The notes beneath the pieces are model-generated. The model had not been told where the DNA came from, ran no database searches, and worked only from the letters and a program-made list of their open reading frames with translations. A stretch of 64,000 nt of DNA from DUPQ01 sp022706885 (GTDB lineage: Bacteria > Bacillota > Clostridia > DUPQ01), in contig JAKJBR010000001.1 of assembly GCA_022706885.1 (NCBI GenBank), positions 161,505 through 225,504 of the forward strand. Reading direction: 5' to 3'. Shown here one piece after another: positions 1-7,337 of the stretch (position 1 is the stretch's first letter; every line of letters begins with the position of its first letter). The translations under genes were made by a program, and so were the position numbers.

Positions 1-16
1 TATTATTGTCCGTCAT
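1..16 (-). CDS. 5' end of a leftward gene cut by the window edge
   Basis: An ATG on the minus strand at 16 is preceded, seven bases upstream, by a perfect AGGAGG and further upstream by a good promoter (35-63). Only five codons (MTDNN) lie inside the window, so the product cannot be identified. The start is supported by the ribosome-binding site and promoter alone. Confidence 0.6.
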
Positions 17-34
17 TAAAATGCCTCCTGCTCT

Positions 35-63
35 ATTATTGCAAAATGTAACAAATTTGTCAA
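35..63 (-). promoter_or_regulatory. sigma-A-type promoter for the leftward edge gene
   Basis: On the minus strand TTGACA (58-63) is followed after 17 bases by AATAAT (35-40). A perfect 10-bp palindrome, ACAAATTTGT (51-60), overlaps the -35 and could be an operator. The promoter reads toward the gene starting at 16. Confidence 0.6.
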
Positions 64-126
64 CAAATTACAAGAAACATTTAATAACAGTTCTACGTGG
101 TAACAAATATGTAGACAATTATTTGA

Positions 127-291
127 TTAAATTGTAAATGCTATTCCTACCTTAAAAACTTTTCGTGGTTTTTTATTATTTTCCATAAAACCAAGCACAT
201 CTGCAAGACGACAAATCTTTTCAAATGTATCTCGGACAAAACCAAGAGCATTGGCTTGTCTGTTCAGTTCTGCTTTACTAAAGTGCAGCAT
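127..291 (-). pseudogene. truncated AbiEii-type toxin remnant
   Basis: This 54-codon frame starts inside the end of the AbiEi gene (14-nt overlap), as toxin genes of type IV AbiE toxin-antitoxin pairs usually do. Its N-terminus, with RDTFEKICRLADVLGFMENN at residues 20-39, resembles the start of AbiEii nucleotidyltransferase toxins. In intact members this is followed within a few residues by an LKGGTA-like nucleotide-binding segment. Here that segment is absent: the frame changes to KKPRKVFKVGIAFTI and stops. Intact toxins are about 300 residues, so nearly all of the enzyme is missing. The remnant is inferred from recalled family sequences; a deletion is the simplest explanation. It cannot be an active toxin. 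Confidence 0.6.
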
Positions 292-1042
292 GATAATCTA
301 CTCCTTTATTTATCACCGTATTTATATCCTTTGGTGCCATAAGTCTCCATTCCGGATGATATACATATCCTATATGTTCCTTTGTGAGATAGCGGTCGGA
401 TTTAGGTATACGATCTGCGCAGATGCGGAAGAAAGCATCCGATAGACCGTAAGACTCGCGAAAGTGTTTCAGGATAAAACCGGTTTTTTGGTAGAGAAAA
501 CCATTTTGATATTCATTCAGAGTAAATAGCAGTTTTTCTTCATTTAGGGTAGGTATCAGATCAAGGCAGCGGAGAAGCTCCTCCAGTCCCGCAATCTTAT
601 CTACATCATTGATACTGTCGATAACCGTCTGTTCTACTCCTGTAACACGGACACCTCCTATTATTTCCGTTTGCACAGTTCCTTTAGGTGAAACACGGCG
701 GAAAGTTATTCCATCGTATTCAAAGTCCTTGAAACGACTGCCTGTCATAACATAAACCTCATAAAATACTTGATTTGCATACCCATATACTTCAAAGGCA
801 CTATGATGTGAAACGGACGCATCGGGAAATAGGCGGCTGCCTATTCCGTAACGCGATAAGATTGGTTGCTTGTTCTCTATGCTTATCGCAACGTAAAAGT
901 TATGCCTGACCCGTTCTATATATCCTTTTTTCTGATATTGTTGTAATATGGTGGCTGCTGTATTATCCCCCAATTGTAAAGCCTTAGCAAGCTCACTACG
1001 GGAAAAGCAACCCATTTCTACCATATTCTCATAGTATTTCAA
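278..1042 (-). CDS. AbiEi-family antitoxin / transcriptional repressor
   Basis: A 254-residue protein starting at TTG, chosen because AGGAGG lies nine bases upstream. Residues about 10-55 form a winged helix-turn-helix (FSRSELAKALQLGDNTAATI, then a basic YIERVRHNFYV wing). The middle carries the AbiEi pattern SHHSAFEVYG and a VTGVEQTVIDSI motif near residue 130-145. AbiEi proteins are antitoxins of type IV AbiE systems: they neutralise the nucleotidyltransferase AbiEii and repress their own promoter. A long inverted repeat in the promoter fits that autoregulation. The partner toxin is only a remnant, so this appears to be an orphan antitoxin that may persist as a plain regulator or anti-addiction gene. 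Confidence 0.8.
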   Translation of the reverse strand: MKYYENMVEMGCFSRSELAKALQLGDNTAATILQQYQKKGYIERVRHNFYVAISIENKQPILSRYGIGSRLFPDASVSHHSAFEVYGYANQVFYEVYVMTGSRFKDFEYDGITFRRVSPKGTVQTEIIGGVRVTGVEQTVIDSINDVDKIAGLEELLRCLDLIPTLNEEKLLFTLNEYQNGFLYQKTGFILKHFRESYGLSDAFFRICADRIPKSDRYLTKEHIGYVYHPEWRLMAPKDINTVINKGVDYHAAL

Positions 1043-1060
1043 AAGAATATACCTCCTGTA

Positions 1061-1118
1061 TTTTTAATTATTGCACAAAAAGACTTAAACAGCAATATAG
1101 TTGTGCAATTATTAAAAA
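1061..1118 (-). promoter_or_regulatory. inverted-repeat operator/promoter of the AbiEi gene
   Basis: Two 18-bp arms, 1061-1078 (TTTTTAATTATTGCACAA) and 1101-1118, are inverted complements with one mismatch and a 22-base spacer. The region also holds a weak promoter reading left (TTGCTG, 17 bases, AATAAT). AbiEi antitoxins are known to bind inverted repeats at their own promoters, so this is probably the AbiEi binding site. Confidence 0.7.
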
Positions 1119-1128
1119 GGGGAGGAAA

Positions 1129-1153
1129 TAAAAAAAGCGGTAATTTTGCCGCT
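1129..1153 (-). terminator. intrinsic terminator after the nitroreductase gene
   Basis: Read leftward, AGCGG and CCGCT form a 5-bp stem around an 8-base loop, followed by a run of T. It overlaps the nitroreductase stop codon and would end the gpmI-nitroreductase transcript. Confidence 0.7.
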
Positions 1154-1691
1154 ATTCTATAACCGTTAAAACATCTTCCAAGGATTTTCTTTTCTTCGGA
1201 CGGAGTTTGTCCGAGTCGTCTTTATAGCCTACCGCTATAACCAGCCTTATCCTGTCGGACTTTTTAATATTCAGCAGTTCTTTAATGCCGTTTTCATTAA
1301 ACCAACCTATTATACAGGTGGATAATCCCAAAGCTTCAGCCTGCAATACAAAATGTGCCACGGATATCCCTATATCCATTGAGGAAAAATCCTGATCCTT
1401 TAATCGCTCTCCCATAGATGCCATTGCATTGGTAGGTTTTTCGGTAATAACCGCAAAAGCGGGTGTTTTGGTTGTAAATCTGTTGGCGCCGGCGGACTGT
1501 AAATGCCTTACCAGTTTAGTTACTGTTTCACTCTCGGTAATAAGGGTATAATGCCACGGCTGACCGTTACATGCCGAAGGTGCTATGGCCGCAGACTTTA
1601 TGCACTGCATAAGTTTTTCTTTTTCAACTGGTCTGTCCGAATAGTTTCTGCAACTCTGTCTTTTTGATGCCAATTCGTAAAAATTATCCAT
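1152..1691 (-). CDS. nitroreductase-family FMN oxidoreductase
   Basis: A 179-residue protein. The start is placed at 1691 rather than the longer in-frame ATG because GAGGAGG lies six bases upstream of 1691. FMN-phosphate-binding residues appear near the N-terminus (KRQSCRNYSDRPV, about residues 9-21), followed by PSACNGQPWHY, and the family segment GLSTCIIGWFN lies in the C-terminal third. Family members are homodimeric NAD(P)H-dependent reductases of nitroaromatics, quinones or flavins; the real substrate cannot be read from sequence. The gene overlaps the end of gpmI by 8 nt, so it is cotranscribed and probably translationally coupled, though no shared function is obvious. Confidence 0.85.
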   Translation of the reverse strand: MDNFYELASKRQSCRNYSDRPVEKEKLMQCIKSAAIAPSACNGQPWHYTLITESETVTKLVRHLQSAGANRFTTKTPAFAVITEKPTNAMASMGERLKDQDFSSMDIGISVAHFVLQAEALGLSTCIIGWFNENGIKELLNIKKSDRIRLVIAVGYKDDSDKLRPKKRKSLEDVLTVIE

Positions 1692-3324
1692 TATAAGCCT
1701 CCTCAATCATACTTTCTTCCCAGGTTTCGGGGGCCACATATCCTAAAAGATTGACAACCGTAGCCGCCACATTGGCCAATCCGAAATCGCCTTCTTTCAG
1801 TGCATAACCCTTGTCTTTTCTGTTGTCATAGATAATGAACGGAACTTTGTTAAGAGTATGACTGGTTTTGGGCACCGGTTTTCCCGTTTTTCTGTCTATT
1901 GATATGATGCCTTTCTTTGTCTCGTACATCTCCTCGGCGTTTCCGTGGTCTGCCGTTATTATGGCTACTCCGTTCAATCGGTCCACAACCGGCAACATTC
2001 TTGCCAGACAAAGGTCTACCGATTCCACACCTATTACAGCCGCATCGAAACTGCCCGTGTGACCTACCATATCCCCGTTGGGGAAATTCATTCTCAGGAA
2101 CTTATATTCTCCGCTTTTCAACGCTTCCAGAAGCTTATCGGTTATAAGGGCGCATTGCATCCAGGGACGTTGCTCAAACGGTATCTTATCCGAAGGTATT
2201 TCAACATATGTCTCACCTTCAAATTTGGCGGAATTGTTTCCGTTCCAGAAATATGTGACATGTCCGAATTTCTGTGTTTCGGATATTGCGAACTGTTTAA
2301 TTCCTTTTTTGGAGAGATTTTCTCCCAATGTGTTTTTTATATCCGGAGGGCTGACCAAATAGTTCTTGGGTATATGAAGGTCTCCGTCATATTCCAGCAT
2401 ACCCGCATAAATGACATTCGGTACTCTTACTCTGTCGAATTTGTCAAAGTTCTTTTCTTCAAATGCTCTGCTTATTTCAATAGCCCTGTCTCCGCGGAAG
2501 TTGTAGAATATAACACTGTCGTTATCTTCTATTGTTCCCACCGGTTTATTGTCTTTTGTTATTACAAATCCCGGAAGAAACTGATCCACCACATCGGTTT
2601 CCGCCCTGTATGTCTCTATAGCTTCCTTGGCGGAGGAAAATGCGCGTCCTTTTCCCAATACATGAATTTCCCAGCCTTTTCTTACCATATCCCAGTCGGC
2701 TTCATATCTGTCCATGGTAATATTCATTCTGCCGCCGCCGCTTGCAATTTCAACATCAAAACTTTTACAGCGCAAAGTATCAAGATACTCTTCAAAAGGC
2801 TCCACATATTCCAGGGCCGATGTTTCTCCGACATCTCTTCCGTCCAATAATATATGCACACGCGCTTTTTTAACTCCTTCGGCTTTTGCCTGTTCCAACA
2901 TTGCTTTAAGATGAGCTATATTGGAATGAACATTGCCGTCGGAAAACAACCCTATAAAATGTATTGTAGAATTATGCTTTATGCAATTGTCTTTAAGTTT
3001 AAGCCAGGTTTTCCCGCTGAAAATGGTTTTCTTTTCTATGGCTTCAAAAACCAGTTTTGCTCCCTGACTGTAAATCTGTCCGGAACCCAATGCGTTATGA
3101 CCTACTTCCGAGTTGCCCATATCCTCATCACCCGGTAATCCTACCGCAACACCGTGAGCCTTTATGGTCGTATGCGGATATTTGTCCATCAACATCCTCA
3201 ATGTAGGAGCATTTGCAGCCGCTACGGCATTTCCTTCTTTTTTATCCGATAACCCCACTCCGTCCATTACGATAAGAAGAAGCGGTCCTTGTATTTCTTT
3301 GAATTCAGAGCTTTTTTTAAGCAT
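1684..3324 (-). CDS. gpmI: 2,3-bisphosphoglycerate-independent phosphoglycerate mutase
   Basis: A 546-residue glycolytic enzyme interconverting 3- and 2-phosphoglycerate, using two divalent metals and a phosphoserine intermediate. The metal-binding Asp21 is in LLIVMDGVG, the catalytic Ser72 in EDMGNSEVGHNALGSGQ, and the C-terminal metal site in IITADHGNAEEM. It is somewhat longer than the usual ~510 residues, with a short N-terminal extension before the first strand. It is transcribed leftward from its own promoter (3364-3392) with the nitroreductase gene behind it. There is no neighbouring eno, tpiA or pgk, so it is detached from the usual glycolytic operon. Confidence 0.97.
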   Translation of the reverse strand: MLKKSSEFKEIQGPLLLIVMDGVGLSDKKEGNAVAAANAPTLRMLMDKYPHTTIKAHGVAVGLPGDEDMGNSEVGHNALGSGQIYSQGAKLVFEAIEKKTIFSGKTWLKLKDNCIKHNSTIHFIGLFSDGNVHSNIAHLKAMLEQAKAEGVKKARVHILLDGRDVGETSALEYVEPFEEYLDTLRCKSFDVEIASGGGRMNITMDRYEADWDMVRKGWEIHVLGKGRAFSSAKEAIETYRAETDVVDQFLPGFVITKDNKPVGTIEDNDSVIFYNFRGDRAIEISRAFEEKNFDKFDRVRVPNVIYAGMLEYDGDLHIPKNYLVSPPDIKNTLGENLSKKGIKQFAISETQKFGHVTYFWNGNNSAKFEGETYVEIPSDKIPFEQRPWMQCALITDKLLEALKSGEYKFLRMNFPNGDMVGHTGSFDAAVIGVESVDLCLARMLPVVDRLNGVAIITADHGNAEEMYETKKGIISIDRKTGKPVPKTSHTLNKVPFIIYDNRKDKGYALKEGDFGLANVAATVVNLLGYVAPETWEESMIEEAYNG

Positions 3325-3363
3325 ATTCTATCCCTTTCCGTAGTACTTCCGTACCTCTTTAAA

Positions 3364-3392
3364 ATTATATCATACCGCAATATGCCAATCAA
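3364..3392 (-). promoter_or_regulatory. promoter of gpmI
   Basis: On the minus strand TTGATT (3387-3392), a 17-base spacer and TATAAT (3364-3369) with an extended TG one base upstream. It lies about 40 bases upstream of the gpmI start. Confidence 0.75.
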
Positions 3393-3452
3393 TTACGGCT
3401 GTTGGATATAATATAGAAGGAATATACAATGTTTTATTAACAAATATATCTC

Positions 3453-3517
3453 CAATTGTGAACAATTGTGAACAATTTAAGTAATTTATTTAACAGTTCT
3501 CTGTTTTATGTTAGAAT
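3453..3517 (+). promoter_or_regulatory. promoter with tandem 10-bp repeats before the first triplet gene
   Basis: The 330-bp divergent gap 3325-3654 contains, besides the gpmI promoter, a rightward TTAACA (3490-3495), 16 bases and TAGAAT (3512-3517). Just upstream are two exact tandem copies of CAATTGTGAA (3453-3462 and 3463-3472) and the start of a third. A 10-bp period places the copies on one helix face, as expected for a regulator site. The rest of the gap (3518-3640) is AT-rich with nothing else that I can recognise. Confidence 0.5.
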
Positions 3518-3654
3518 GAACCGTGTGTAGCAGCAGTATTAATAAAAAATATATATAGAAGAAGAAAAAGAAACAGAGTATTGTTTGGATAGTTAAGTCT
3601 TGAAGATACAGTATATATGCAATTTTATTGTATTTAAATCGGAGGTCTGACAGA

Positions 3655-5379
3655 ATGGAAAACAGGAAAAAAAGATTTGCTATTTTGATTATCGCAGCTG
3701 TAATTATAGTTATTGCGGCTTCACTGTTGTTTTTATTCCGTGACAGATTATTTAAAAAAGACAACTTTGTTGTTACAACATTTAACAGCGATATTGTAAT
3801 AAAAAGAACGGATGCGAATGAATCGTTGGATATGCCTTACAGATATACCAAAGCACTGATGGATAACTTATTTATATTCAGACAGGAAATTGCCGGCATC
3901 AATATAGCATCCGTAAAGTATAACATGAGCGATAACTATATCAATTGGCATACACCGGAGGGTGTTTTAACAGATACCGACAGAGGTAAAGGTAAGCAGG
4001 TAATAGATGAGGTAAAGTATTTCAAGGGTATATCCACTTTAAGTTCGATAGTTGCCGACAAGGAAGACTGCAAGATATCCATTTATGAAGGCTATTCCGA
4101 AGATTTACTGATGCATGATTATCAAAACTTTGCCATTATACCTTCTTCCATGAGTAAGTATTTTGATAAGGATTTGCCTGCCGATGAAAAGGTGTTGAAT
4201 ATAAGGAATATGAGATACGGCAGCATGTTGCATTTTACGATAATAGGGGAGTACAAGACTGAAGAAGAGTATGATACCTTGTATGTTACGTATACCGGCT
4301 TAAGTACCTTAATCCGTGCCGGCAGAGCCGATATTCTAAACCATGTTGACTGTCTGGAAATTGATGTGAATGAGGACAAGGATCTTAATAAACTTATGCG
4401 TTTCTTAAGCGAATATTACGCGGATGCACAGGTGCTTTCCCAGTATACGGAAAGGAATAATATATATAACGACCCTTATCAATATATGTTTGTTCACTCA
4501 ATGGGTATAGAACCTATTGAACTTAAAGAGAATGTAATCTATGAAAAGAACATAATAACCATATCCAGAATGGACGGGAAGGAAGATCTTGAAATGTCGC
4601 ATGTGTATGCCGATGCGATAATAAAAGGGTATAACAAATATTCACAATGCATAACCGATTTAGATATAAGTACGGGAGTAAAAGGAATTAATCCGGCAGA
4701 TTATCCTCCCGGTTCGGAAGCTTTCTGGAATCAGCCGGTATATCAGTTGCTTTTAAAATATGACACGGTATACGAGGCTAAACTGAAAGAAACGCTGGGG
4801 GACTTTCCCTGTTATCATCAGGCCGTTACAAGTATAAATGAAATATTAAGGATGAAAAAAGACTGCAAAGTTACATACTATCTGAACTATATGAACAGTG
4901 ACCTTATTGTACCCAGACAGAAGGACTTGTTGGGCAAAATAAAAGGCTATGCCATAGTTCCCAAACCTTTGCATGAGGCAACATCCGATCTTCCCAATTT
5001 TAACAATCACATTGTTGAAGTATATGAGAGCAGGGTATATGTCGGTATAGGCGGAGTTGACCCCAGTCAGATAGACAGATCTCCTCATTTTAGAGCCCAA
5101 TTTAAAATAATAGGGTATTACGAGACAACCGATCCGTATGATACCGTGTTTGTAACATATGTCGGATGCAACGAGAAGTATAAAAGTGCAGCATTCAAGA
5201 ACGAACATATAGAGTCTATAACCATGAAGACAAAAGGAGATGTGGAGATAAGTCCGTTGATTAATTTTTTGAAGTTGTATTTTGCACCTTCGGAAAACGC
5301 CGCTGAATATGCAGGCAGTACAAATGAATTGGGTTTGGCGTATGAATACAGTTTTACAATGAAGGAGATTGCGGAGTAA
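3655..5379 (+). CDS. membrane-anchored double-domain protein, paralogue 1 of 3
   Basis: A 574-residue protein of no family I recognise. The start at 3655 has GGAGG nine bases upstream. Residues 8-28 are one N-terminal membrane helix after a basic KKR, so the rest should lie outside the cytoplasm. The remainder is two copies of one domain, about residues 40-280 and 298-570. Each has a D/N-I-V/I-I-x-R-x-D opening, a central SI/EI helix, a Y..IVP strand, and a signature: FTIIGEY..YDTLYVTY near 192 and FKIIGYYE..YDTVFVTY near 482. This last pattern resembles extracytoplasmic domains of FtsX/MacB-like ABC permeases, but no permease helices follow. It is the first gene of a tandem triplet. Confidence 0.75.
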   Translation: MENRKKRFAILIIAAVIIVIAASLLFLFRDRLFKKDNFVVTTFNSDIVIKRTDANESLDMPYRYTKALMDNLFIFRQEIAGINIASVKYNMSDNYINWHTPEGVLTDTDRGKGKQVIDEVKYFKGISTLSSIVADKEDCKISIYEGYSEDLLMHDYQNFAIIPSSMSKYFDKDLPADEKVLNIRNMRYGSMLHFTIIGEYKTEEEYDTLYVTYTGLSTLIRAGRADILNHVDCLEIDVNEDKDLNKLMRFLSEYYADAQVLSQYTERNNIYNDPYQYMFVHSMGIEPIELKENVIYEKNIITISRMDGKEDLEMSHVYADAIIKGYNKYSQCITDLDISTGVKGINPADYPPGSEAFWNQPVYQLLLKYDTVYEAKLKETLGDFPCYHQAVTSINEILRMKKDCKVTYYLNYMNSDLIVPRQKDLLGKIKGYAIVPKPLHEATSDLPNFNNHIVEVYESRVYVGIGGVDPSQIDRSPHFRAQFKIIGYYETTDPYDTVFVTYVGCNEKYKSAAFKNEHIESITMKTKGDVEISPLINFLKLYFAPSENAAEYAGSTNELGLAYEYSFTMKEIAE

Positions 5380-5442
5380 AAATTATGCCGTAATTTGTGT
5401 TTTACATAAGGATTTACAAACAACCGATTGGAGGGTAAAAAC

Positions 5443-7257
5443 ATGAAAAAAACAAATATGATTATAGCTGTCGCCTTAACAGTTATAATAACTGCATTGC
5501 TGTTGGCATCTTGTGACGGTCTGTCAAAAAAAGAAGAGGGTTTGATTGATGCAACATTCAGCAACGATATAGTTATAAAAAGGGTTGACGGGAAGCAACC
5601 GGCAAATATACCGTATAAGTATACAAAAGCCCTGCTTTCGGACAATATAGCATATATTGACGGAGTGGAGGCTGTAAATATATCTTCTCGCAGATACAAC
5701 ATAAAGGATAATGATATAAGTGTGCGCGGAGACAGGGATTTGTTTGTTTCTTCGGAGGAGGAAAAAGCTGCGGAAGTTATGGGCTCGATAAAGTACTGTA
5801 AAGGTATAACTTCCCTCTGCACGATAGTCGCCGACAAAGGAAAAAGTAAAGTGGAGTTTTATGCAGGATATTCCGAGGAGTATCTTACAAGTGTAGATAA
5901 AGCTTATGTAATTATTCCGTCTTCCATAGGTGAGCTTATAAACGAAGAGATACCTGATTCCGACAAAAGAATAGTACTGGAGAAAGGCGCTTTCGGTATA
6001 ACATATTTCACTATAATAGGGGAGTATGAAGTAAAAGACAGGAGCAAAAATAAAGGTGAGCCCGATACCCTATATCTGTCATATGCGGGATTTGGTAACT
6101 TGATTAATATGGGTGAAGAGATTGACATAAGCTTTGTTGATTGTCTGGAGATTGACGCAGATGAGCAAGCCGATCTCACAAAACTTACCTACTGTCTTAC
6201 CACATATTTTGCCGATGCAAACACGCTTTCTCAATATGAAGGCAGGATAAACATGTTTAACGAGAATTACTCATATATGTATGAAAACTCCGTCAACATG
6301 AAGTCGTTGGATTTATCACCCGATACAGATTGTGAAAAGAAAATAATAACCGTTTCCAGAATAGACGGAAAAAGTGATTTGGATATGTCCTATGTATATG
6401 CAGATGCGTTGGTAAGAGATTACAATAAATACTCACAATACATAACCGATATAAATATAAGTACCGGTTTGGGAGGACATGATCCTTATGAAAATGCAAA
6501 ACTTGAGTCAATAGACAAAGGCGGTGGTTTTATACAGACAAATTTTATTCTTGATAATGCTGACGGTCTGAATATAAGTTTTGCTTCAAGCTCAACCGGT
6601 TTTCGCGATGCGGTAACCAATATGATTACACAGAATCGTAAAGATGCCTTGGCAGATGTAGGAAAAGGGAAAGCTTGGAAAAAACACGTTCAATATCTTT
6701 TGCATCAGCCTATAACCAGCATAAGTGAAATAGAAAAAATGAAGAGCAACAGCGAGGTGACTTTTTATACGAACTATACAAACAGGGATCTTGTTGTGCA
6801 AAGAAAGGAAGATTATATTGAGAGTACCTTTAAAAGCGACGGTGATATAAAAGGATATGCGATAATACCTAAGACAATGCATGATGCCGCAAGCGCTCTT
6901 CCCGATTTAAAAACCCATATTTTATACCTGAGCGAGAAAAATGATGCTGTGGAGAGTAACCAGAAAGTATTAGTCGGTTTTAAGGTAATAGGCTATTACG
7001 AGACAGATGACAGATATGATGTGGTATATATAACATATGCGGGCAGTAATGATAAGTATACAAAGGAACGTTTCAGAAATGACTATATTAACTCTGTAAC
7101 CATAGAAACAAAAAAAGATACCGACATTACACCGTTGCTGGAATATCTGGAGCAGTATTTTGCACCGGCAACCGATACATCAAAATATGCGGGAAAGAAA
7201 AATGCATTGGGCAGGGATTATGAATATTGCTATACAATTAAAAGCAATGCGGATTAA
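5443..7257 (+). CDS. lipoprotein double-domain protein, paralogue 2 of 3
   Basis: A 604-residue paralogue of the genes on both sides. The start at 5443 has GGAGG eight bases upstream. Unlike its neighbours it begins with a lipoprotein signal: a basic start, a hydrophobic run, then the lipobox LLASC, predicting a diacylglycerol-anchored surface protein. Two tandem copies of the family domain follow, with the signatures FTIIGEYEV..DTLYLSYAG in the first half and FKVIGYYETDDRYDVVYITY in the second. The second copy has an extra segment around residues 350-410. The last ~80 bp before the C-terminus are nearly identical to the next gene. Function unknown; the surface location is an inference from the signal. 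Confidence 0.75.
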   Translation: MKKTNMIIAVALTVIITALLLASCDGLSKKEEGLIDATFSNDIVIKRVDGKQPANIPYKYTKALLSDNIAYIDGVEAVNISSRRYNIKDNDISVRGDRDLFVSSEEEKAAEVMGSIKYCKGITSLCTIVADKGKSKVEFYAGYSEEYLTSVDKAYVIIPSSIGELINEEIPDSDKRIVLEKGAFGITYFTIIGEYEVKDRSKNKGEPDTLYLSYAGFGNLINMGEEIDISFVDCLEIDADEQADLTKLTYCLTTYFADANTLSQYEGRINMFNENYSYMYENSVNMKSLDLSPDTDCEKKIITVSRIDGKSDLDMSYVYADALVRDYNKYSQYITDINISTGLGGHDPYENAKLESIDKGGGFIQTNFILDNADGLNISFASSSTGFRDAVTNMITQNRKDALADVGKGKAWKKHVQYLLHQPITSISEIEKMKSNSEVTFYTNYTNRDLVVQRKEDYIESTFKSDGDIKGYAIIPKTMHDAASALPDLKTHILYLSEKNDAVESNQKVLVGFKVIGYYETDDRYDVVYITYAGSNDKYTKERFRNDYINSVTIETKKDTDITPLLEYLEQYFAPATDTSKYAGKKNALGRDYEYCYTIKSNAD

Positions 7258-7337
7258 TTATTAACACGCATTATTCCGTAACTTGTGTCGTATTTAAATA
7301 AACAGCGTTAGTGAAAGTATTTGAGGGCATTAAGTGT

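Noticed and set aside
1945..2850. A 301-codon open frame opposite gpmI
   Set aside because: It is antisense to a clearly conserved enzyme, has no ribosome-binding site, and its translation shows no family pattern.
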